DNA of 64,000 bases from Microcella daejeonensis (GTDB lineage Bacteria > Actinomycetota > Actinomycetes > Actinomycetales > Microbacteriaceae). Positions 39,602 through 46,915 of this stretch are shown here, piece after piece (the stretch's first letter is position 1; every line of letters begins with the position of its first letter). Made by a program: the position numbers and the translations under genes. The notes under the pieces were generated by a model. The model was not told the origin of the DNA. It did no database searches and worked only from the letters and a program-made list of their open reading frames with translations. The stretch covers positions 2,232,001 to 2,296,000 of the forward strand of contig NZ_CP113089.1 in the NCBI RefSeq assembly GCF_026625045.1, written 5' to 3'.

Positions 39602-40845
39602 GCGCGCGACCCGGCCTCGAGAGCGAGCACCGGCGATCCGCCGAGCTCGCCGTCATCGGGGTGCGCCTCGGAGGGGGCCGGCTCGAGCGGCAGCCGGGCC
39701 CGCAGGCGCACGACCCCGCCGTGGTGGATGCTCAGCTCGCCCCCGGCGAGGGCGGCGCGCTCGCGCATCCCGTCGATGCCGTGACCCGCGCCGACGCCGC
39801 TCGGTGCGGGGGAGTCGGAGCGCGCAGGGTTCGTGACCACGAGGTCGACGGCGCTCTGCCCCCACTCCAGCTCTAACGTCGCCGTGCCGTCGCCGTGGCG
39901 CAGGGCGTTCGTGAGGGCCTCCTGGGTGATGCGGTACAGCGCGAGCTGGCGGGCCTCGGTGAGACGGCCGCGGTCGCCGAACTGCCGGGTCTCGAGCACC
40001 AGACCCGAGTCGCGCATCGCGGCGAGCAGGCCGTCGAGGTCGGCGAGCCCCGGCTGCGGACCGGATTCCTGGGTGTGCCGCAGCTCGGTGAGCAGCACGC
40101 GCACGTCGGCGAGCGCGTCGCGGGCCGAGCGCGCGATCGTCTCGAAGGCCTCGGCCGCCTGCGCGTCGCGCTCGGCCGTCGCGTAGCGGGCGCCGTCGGC
40201 CTGCGCGATCACGACGGTGAGGGAGTGGGCGACGATGTCGTGCACGTCGCGGGCGACCCGCGAGCGCTCGGCCTCGAGGTCGGCGCGGGTGAGGGCGGCG
40301 TCGCGCTCGGTGCTGACGGTCTCGACGACCTCGCCGAGGGCGCGACGCCGTGAGGCGGCGACCACCAGCTCGCCCGCCACAACCGCGATCGCCGGAGCGA
40401 GCAGGACCACGAACCCTGCCGCACCGAGTCCGTACGAGCTGACGTAGATGCCACCGGCGACAAAGATCGCCGTGAGCCCGAGCGCCGCGCTGCGGCCGAC
40501 CCAGCGGACCGCGTCGGAGCCGTAGGCCACCGTGCCGAAGAGGGCGACGTAGACGGGCAGCCAATACGCCCCGTTGGGGGTTCCGCCGCTGAAGCCGAGG
40601 AGGAGAAGCATGATGAGGGGGACGACCGAGATCGCCAGCGCCTTAAACGGCGCGACCCGATGCAGCGCGATGCCGGCGCCGAGCGGCAGGAGGGCGGTCG
40701 CGATGAGGCTGGAGCTCGTGAGATCCAGTGCGGTGTAGAACGCCGCGGCGGAGAACAGCACGCCGATGACGATCTCGGCGATGAGGAGTCGGTGCTGCCC
40801 GCGGTCGCTGAGCCGGGCGAGGAGTCGATCGAACATGCTCGTCAC
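39598..40845 (-). CDS. Two-component sensor histidine kinase (HisKA_3 type)
   Basis: A 415-residue NarL-system kinase. The first 170 residues hold about five to six hydrophobic segments. The dimerisation domain ERSRVARDVHDIVAHSLTVV carries the phosphorylated His (VHD). The ATPase domain has ITQEALTNALRHG (N box), a degenerate G box around GAGHGIDGMRERAALAGG. GTG 40845 has GGGGC seven bases upstream; ATG 40836 is an alternative. Signal unknown; the membrane part looks like an integral sensor with little outside domain. Confidence 0.9.
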   Translation of the reverse strand: MTSMFDRLLARLSDRGQHRLLIAEIVIGVLFSAAAFYTALDLTSSSLIATALLPLGAGIALHRVAPFKALAISVVPLIMLLLLGFSGGTPNGAYWLPVYVALFGTVAYGSDAVRWVGRSAALGLTAIFVAGGIYVSSYGLGAAGFVVLLAPAIAVVAGELVVAASRRRALGEVVETVSTERDAALTRADLEAERSRVARDVHDIVAHSLTVVIAQADGARYATAERDAQAAEAFETIARSARDALADVRVLLTELRHTQESGPQPGLADLDGLLAAMRDSGLVLETRQFGDRGRLTEARQLALYRITQEALTNALRHGDGTATLELEWGQSAVDLVVTNPARSDSPAPSGVGAGHGIDGMRERAALAGGELSIHHGGVVRLRARLPLEPAPSEAHPDDGELGGSPVLALEAGSRA

Positions 40846-40889
40846 GCTAAGCCCCGAGCCGCTCCGAACGGGGAGGACGCGAGCGGATG

Positions 40890-40905
40890 TCATCCTCAGG
40901 GATGA
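40890..40905. promoter_or_regulatory. Candidate response-regulator operator TCATCCTCAGGGATGA
   Basis: A near-perfect 16-bp palindrome 45 bases upstream of the kinase start, with a further TTCATCC at 40911-40917. Palindromes of this type precede LuxR-family two-component operons in Actinobacteria and are often autoregulatory sites. The match is by eye. Confidence 0.45.
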
Positions 40906-40977
40906 GAGGGTTCATCCGAACGGTTGCCCGCGCCGGGCATCCCGAGCTGCCGTTCAGCGCTCGTGCAGGCCCGGGTG

Positions 40978-40983
40978 TACCCT
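40978..40983 (+). promoter_or_regulatory. Candidate -10 element for the leuA leader transcript
   Basis: TACCCT, preceded by TG (extended -10), ends six bases before the GTG of the leader peptide, so the leader peptide itself would be translated from a leaderless 5' end. Confidence 0.45.
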
Positions 40984-40989
40984 GAAGCC

Positions 40990-41015
40990 GTGTTCGGTCA
41001 GCTTCTTCTTCGCTG

Positions 41016-41031
<16 letters not shown>
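40990..41031 (+). CDS. leuA leader peptide
   Basis: A 13-residue ORF, MFGQLLLRCRDEV, with three successive CTT leucine codons. CTT is rare in this GC-rich DNA, so translation should slow when charged tRNA-Leu is short. The stop codon sits just after the left arm of an 11-bp inverted repeat (41016-41026 with 41043-41053). The layout matches the leucine-responsive leader (LEU element) known ahead of leuA in Actinobacteria. Confidence 0.75.
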
Positions 41032-42865
<1,834 letters not shown>

Positions 42866-43088
42866 CGCGCCGCGCCGGGATCGTGGCGGCAGCCCGCGCC
42901 GGTGCCCGGTCGGGTGTGCCGGCGATCGGCGCCCGCCCGCGTCCGCGGCCGGTGTCCACACTCGTAACGCCCCGGCTCCGCCACCGTCCTCCCGCGCGTG
43001 GGTCGGTATTTGCGCGCGCCCGCTAGTCGTTGCCCGCGCTCGGTCCCGAACGTCCGCACCCCGAGTCGCCCCGCACCCGTGCCCCCGC

Positions 43089-43186
43089 GTCGACAACTCA
43101 GGAGTTCCTGCCGCACGCGACCCGGCGAGTCGCGAACCGTCGCGGTCGCGCCCGGGCGCGCGTCAGCGATCTCCTGAGTTGTTGAC
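43089..43186. repeat. Inverted-repeat pair 2, overlapping the end of the kinase gene
   Basis: GTCGACAACTCAGGAG (43089-43104) faces CTCCTGAGTTGTTGAC (43171-43186), one mismatch in 16, with 66 bases between. The right arm lies inside the coding end of the minus-strand kinase gene (43163-43768), giving its last residues VNNSGDR and leading to its stop. The interior is GC-rich and not similar to that of other pairs. Confidence 0.9.
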
Positions 43187-43768
43187 GAGCGGCTCCGGAT
43201 CGAGCGCGCGCAGAAGCCGTCTGGCATCCCGCCGCCAGCGGAGTCGGATCACCTCGACGTGCGGCGCGGTCGTTCTCAGTGCGGCGATCATCGGCGCGTA
43301 CTTCCGACGCGTGGCGATCGACCAGCGGATCACGCCCTCGCGGTTCAGGACGGCATGACGGAGACCCGGCTCGACGTTGCCGTTCCAGAGCTTCTCGCGC
43401 CGGCGGCGGCGTCGGGCCGTGCGCCGCACGACGCGGGCCAGTACGAGCGGGAAGGGGAGGTCGAGCCAGATGAGCACCGTGGCCCGGGCGACGACGAGGT
43501 CGCGCGCGCGGCGGTACTGCCATTCGGTGATCCAGCTGTCGGTGGCGACGAACGACCTCACGTCGTCGAGGAACTCCGGGCGCGGCGTCCATCCCGCACC
43601 CCAGTGCAGCGCGTCGATCTCGACATGCCGGATGCCCGTCCGCGCGCCGATCGCCCGAGCGAGCGTCGTCTTGCCCGCGCCGGATACCCCCGCGACGACG
43701 ACCCGCGCGCCCTCGGCCTGCACCGCGGCGATCACCCCCGGAGGGATGCGGGCGGAGCGGGAGGGCAC
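43163..43768 (-). CDS. AAA/adenylate-kinase-like P-loop kinase (FlaR-type topology modulation family)
   Basis: A 201-residue P-loop protein. Walker A is VVVAGVSGAGKTTLARAIG (about residue 23), followed by HVEIDALHWGAGWTPR, a typical stretch of proteins annotated as topology modulation protein FlaR or small adenylate-kinase-like proteins. LIWLDLPFPLVLARVVRRT is the second core strand region. The substrate is unknown. Oddly, its last seven codons are supplied by the right arm of an inverted-repeat element, suggesting that an original stop was replaced. Confidence 0.8.
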   Translation of the reverse strand: MPSRSARIPPGVIAAVQAEGARVVVAGVSGAGKTTLARAIGARTGIRHVEIDALHWGAGWTPRPEFLDDVRSFVATDSWITEWQYRRARDLVVARATVLIWLDLPFPLVLARVVRRTARRRRRREKLWNGNVEPGLRHAVLNREGVIRWSIATRRKYAPMIAALRTTAPHVEVIRLRWRRDARRLLRALDPEPLVNNSGDR

Positions 43769-43799
43769 CCATCAGACCGTAGGTGAGAACCATTGTCCT

Positions 43800-43897
43800 G
43801 TCGACAACTCAGGAGATCCCTCGGACGCCCGGCGCGCGGCCGCCGCGAACCCGGGGATGCTCGAACGCGCTCGGGTCGGAACTCCTGAGTTGTCGAC
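43800..43897. repeat. Inverted-repeat pair 3, intergenic
   Basis: GTCGACAACTCAGGAG (43800-43815) faces CTCCTGAGTTGTCGAC (43882-43897), a perfect 16-bp match with 66 bases between, the same size (98 bases) as pair 2. It lies between the kinase start (43768) and the TRIC gene stop (43956). Apart from the element the 187-base gap shows nothing else. Confidence 0.93.
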
Positions 43898-43955
43898 GCG
43901 TGCCGCGCGGGAGCGCGCGGCGCCTGTCGCCGCGACGGCCAGATGCGGCAGTCGC

Positions 43956-44819
43956 TCAGCGCCGGCTGCGGCTCGCCCCCGGGATGGGCGAGCGGCGCCG
44001 CCCGCGCGCGGGCTCGGGGGCGGGTCGCACGATCCGGATCGCGCCCGTGCGCGCCCGCTCGACGAGACCGACCGGCTCGTCCTGCTGCTGCACGGGGATC
44101 GAGCTGGTCGGGTGCAGGTGGATGACGCCCGTCGCGGTCGACACGGTGCGCCGACGCGCGAGACGCGGGCGGGGGATGCGCGGCAGCCGTTCGATGCGCC
44201 GCTGCTCCGGCAGCGACCAGCCGAAGAGCACCGACAGGATGCGCACGCCGAAGGTCACCACGACGCAGATGCCCGCGGCGATGAAGACGGGCACCTCGAA
44301 CGCGAGCAGCACGGTGAGCACGATCGTGCCGCCCGCGGCCGCGAGGGCGTAGAGCGATCCGACGTGCATGAGCGCGATGGGCATGGTGAGGAGGAGGTCG
44401 CGCAGGATCGATCCGCCCACCGCCGCGAGAACCCCCACGAAGACGGCGGCGACCGGGGGCAGCCCGAGGGCGAGCGCCTTGGTGGTGCCGATCGCGCCGA
44501 AGAGGCCGAGCGTCAGGGCGTCGAGACCCGTGATGAGCATGCTGAGGCGGGAGAAGAGGCGCTCGAGGAGCATCCCGAGCAGCGCCGCGGCGGTCGCGAC
44601 GAGCAGGTACCAGTTGCTGGCGAGCGGGGCGAGCGGTTCGGCCAGCAGGATGTCGCGCAGGATTCCGCCGCCGAAGCCGGTCGCGATGCCGATGATGGCG
44701 ACGCCGAGCAGGTCGAGTCGGCGGTCGCGGAACTGCGCCGCGAACAGCGCGCCCTGGAGCGCCCCGATGCCGACGGCGAGCAGGTCGGCCCACAGGGGGA
44801 TCACGAACAGGGCGGTCAC
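43956..44819 (-). CDS. TRIC-family cation channel protein
   Basis: A 287-residue membrane protein of the UPF0126/TRIC family. Two similar three-segment halves are seen, each with a Gly-rich GGG/GGS-ILRD motif: ATGFGGGILRDILLAEP and LAAVGGSILRDLLLTMP. A seventh hydrophobic segment follows. Prokaryotic TRIC proteins are trimeric K+-type channels. The last 90 residues are a hydrophilic, Arg-rich tail not found in most members. GTG start; divergent from nrtR. Confidence 0.88.
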   Translation of the reverse strand: MTALFVIPLWADLLAVGIGALQGALFAAQFRDRRLDLLGVAIIGIATGFGGGILRDILLAEPLAPLASNWYLLVATAAALLGMLLERLFSRLSMLITGLDALTLGLFGAIGTTKALALGLPPVAAVFVGVLAAVGGSILRDLLLTMPIALMHVGSLYALAAAGGTIVLTVLLAFEVPVFIAAGICVVVTFGVRILSVLFGWSLPEQRRIERLPRIPRPRLARRRTVSTATGVIHLHPTSSIPVQQQDEPVGLVERARTGAIRIVRPAPEPARGRRRSPIPGASRSRR

Positions 44820-44844
44820 GGGGCCAGTCTGCCAGTCCGCTGGG

Positions 44845-44885
44845 CCAGTTCATGTGCGGGTGACCTGAACTGGTAGCATCAGTTC
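44845..44885. promoter_or_regulatory. Inverted repeats ahead of nrtR, candidate NrtR operator and promoter
   Basis: CCAGTTCA (44845-44852) and TGAACTGG (44866-44873) are exact reverse complements; the second overlaps another repeat, GAACTG (44867-44872) with CAGTTC (44880-44885). The -10-like TAGCAT (44874-44879) lies within the latter, so a bound repressor would block the promoter. NrtR usually controls its own NAD operon, making this the likely operator. The exact NrtR motif for this clade is not known to me. Confidence 0.5.
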
Positions 44886-44943
44886 TTGTCGGAGTGACTT
44901 TAACCCGACGTGAACGACCCCGAGGGGTGCGGAGGAGGCGGCG

Positions 44944-45636
44944 ATGACGAGCAGCGCATCCATCAGCCTCGCCGTCTCGACGGTGATCTTCGCCCTGCGC
45001 ACCGACGAGCGCGGCGTGTCGAGCGTGTGGCTGCCGCTCGTGCGCCGCATCCGCGAGCCGCACCTCGACTGCTGGGCGCTGCCCGGCGGGCCGGTCGACG
45101 CGGCCGAGAGCCTCGAGTCCTCCGCGCGGCGCAACCTGCTCGAGACCACGCAGCTCGAGCCCGCCTACCTCGAGCAGCTCTACGCCTTCGGCGACGTCGA
45201 CCGATCTCCCGACCGCCGTGTCGTCTCGATCGTCTACTGGGCGCTCGTGCGGGCCGACGAGGCCGAGCGGGTGACGGCGGGCGAGAACGTGCGCTGGTTC
45301 GCGGCGGATGCCCTGCCCGAGCTCGCCTTCGACCACAACGTCATCGTCGACTACGCCCTGTGGCGACTGCGCACCAAGATGGAGTACTCGCGCATCGCCC
45401 AGGCGTTCCTCGGCGATCAGTTCACCCTCGCCGAGCTGCGCGGGGTGTACGAGGCCGTGCTGCAGAAGCCGCTCGACCCCGCGAACTTCCGCCGGCAGAT
45501 GGAGTCGTCGGGCGACGTCGTCGCCACCGACGAGGTCGTCACCGGCGGCCGCCACCGCCCTCCCCGCCTGTATCGATACGTCGGCGACGTGCAGCTCGTC
45601 GACGCCGGCCCGCTCACCCCGAGGATCCCCGCATGA
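44944..45636 (+). CDS. nrtR: Nudix-related transcriptional regulator of NAD metabolism
   Basis: A 230-residue protein. The first 140 residues are a Nudix fold (WALPGGPVDAAESLESSARRNLLE, quoted in parts WALPGGPVDAAESL and ARRNLLETTQLE) whose catalytic box is degenerate: the REXXEE pattern is not kept. The rest is a winged helix (DQFTLAELRGVYEAVLQKP, then FRRQMESSGDVV). This is the NrtR layout, a repressor that senses ADP-ribose or related NAD-derived ligands. Its ATGA overlap with nadA supports this assignment. Confidence 0.85.
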   Translation: MTSSASISLAVSTVIFALRTDERGVSSVWLPLVRRIREPHLDCWALPGGPVDAAESLESSARRNLLETTQLEPAYLEQLYAFGDVDRSPDRRVVSIVYWALVRADEAERVTAGENVRWFAADALPELAFDHNVIVDYALWRLRTKMEYSRIAQAFLGDQFTLAELRGVYEAVLQKPLDPANFRRQMESSGDVVATDEVVTGGRHRPPRLYRYVGDVQLVDAGPLTPRIPA

Positions 45637-46907
45637 CCACGCTCGACATGACCATCCGCGCCATCACGAACGGCGAGGCGCCCGGCGACACGTGCACGCC
45701 CGACCTCGCGAAGGGCCCGTGGGAGTTCGACGGCGTGCCCGGCTACGGCCCCGGCTCGTCGATGTTCGACGTCATCCCGACCGGCTCGCCCCGGCAGGGC
45801 GGCCTGCCTCGCGAGTACCAGGATGCTCCCGCCGAGGAGCTGCGTCAGCGCATCGTCGCCGCGAAGCAGACCCTCGGCGACCGCCTCGTCGTGCTCGGGC
45901 ACTTCTACCAGCGCGACGAGGTCGTAGAGCACGCCGACTTCCTCGGCGACTCGTTCCAGCTCGCGAACGCCGCCCTCACGAAGCCCGATGCCGAGTACAT
46001 CGTGTTCTGCGGCGTGCACTTCATGGCCGAGACGGCCGACATCCTCGCCCGCCCCGAGCAGAAGGTGATCCTGCCGAACCTCGCCGCGGGATGCTCGATG
46101 GCCGACATGGCCGACATCGACTCCGTCATGGCGGCGTGGGAGGAGCTCGAGGCCGTCTACGGCACCGAGCCCGACGCCGAGGGCCGCGTGCCGATCATCC
46201 CCGTCACGTACATGAACTCCTCCGCCGCGCTCAAGGCGTTCTGCGGCGAGCGCGGCGGAATCGTCTGCACCTCCTCGAACGCGAAGACCGTGCTCGAGTG
46301 GGCCTTCGAGCGCGGGCAGCGCGTGCTGTTCTTCCCCGACCAGCACCTCGGGCGCAACACGGCCAAGGCGATGGGCGTGCCGACCGAGCTCATGCCGATG
46401 TGGAACCCGCGCAAAGCGCTCGGCGGCTCCACCCGCCAAGAGCTCATGGACGCGAAGGTCGTGCTCTGGCACGGCTTCTGCAGCGTGCACAAGCGGTTCA
46501 CGGTGGGGCAGATCGAGCAGGCTCGGGCGCAGCATCCCGGTGTTCGCGTCATCGTGCACCCGGAGTGCCCGATGGCTGTCGTGGACGCCGCCGACGAGGC
46601 CGGATCGACCGACTACATCCGCCGCGCGGTGGCGGGGGCGACCGAGCCGACGACCTTCGCGATCGGCACCGAGATCAACATGGTGAACCGGCTCGCGGCC
46701 GAGTTCCCGCAGCACACGATCTTCTGCCTCGACCCCGTCATCTGCCCCTGCTCGACGATGTACCGCATCCACCCCGGCTACCTCGCCTGGGTGCTCGAGG
46801 AGCTCGTCGCCGGCCGCGTCGTCAACAGCATCGAGGTCGACGAGCGCGTGCAGTCGGGCGCCCGCGTCGCCCTCGAGCGCATGCTCGCCGCGAAGCCGCG
46901 CGACTGA
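45633..46907 (+). CDS. nadA: Quinolinate synthase
   Basis: A 424-residue [4Fe-4S] enzyme that condenses iminoaspartate with dihydroxyacetone phosphate. LGHFYQRDEVVEHADFLGDS opens the catalytic part. Cluster cysteines are expected in FCGVHFMAETADIL, CSVHKRF and CPCSTMYRIHPGYL; HPECP is also present. Length is that of the longer actinobacterial form with an extended N-terminus. Second gene of the NAD operon; the nifS gene at the operon end probably serves its cluster. Confidence 0.95.
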   Translation: MTTLDMTIRAITNGEAPGDTCTPDLAKGPWEFDGVPGYGPGSSMFDVIPTGSPRQGGLPREYQDAPAEELRQRIVAAKQTLGDRLVVLGHFYQRDEVVEHADFLGDSFQLANAALTKPDAEYIVFCGVHFMAETADILARPEQKVILPNLAAGCSMADMADIDSVMAAWEELEAVYGTEPDAEGRVPIIPVTYMNSSAALKAFCGERGGIVCTSSNAKTVLEWAFERGQRVLFFPDQHLGRNTAKAMGVPTELMPMWNPRKALGGSTRQELMDAKVVLWHGFCSVHKRFTVGQIEQARAQHPGVRVIVHPECPMAVVDAADEAGSTDYIRRAVAGATEPTTFAIGTEINMVNRLAAEFPQHTIFCLDPVICPCSTMYRIHPGYLAWVLEELVAGRVVNSIEVDERVQSGARVALERMLAAKPRD

Positions 46908-46915
46908 GGCCCGGC

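Noticed and set aside
43098..43793. Alternative minus-strand frame over the FlaR-like kinase gene
   Set aside because: It overlaps the P-loop kinase frame almost fully and its product is Arg-rich with no motif.
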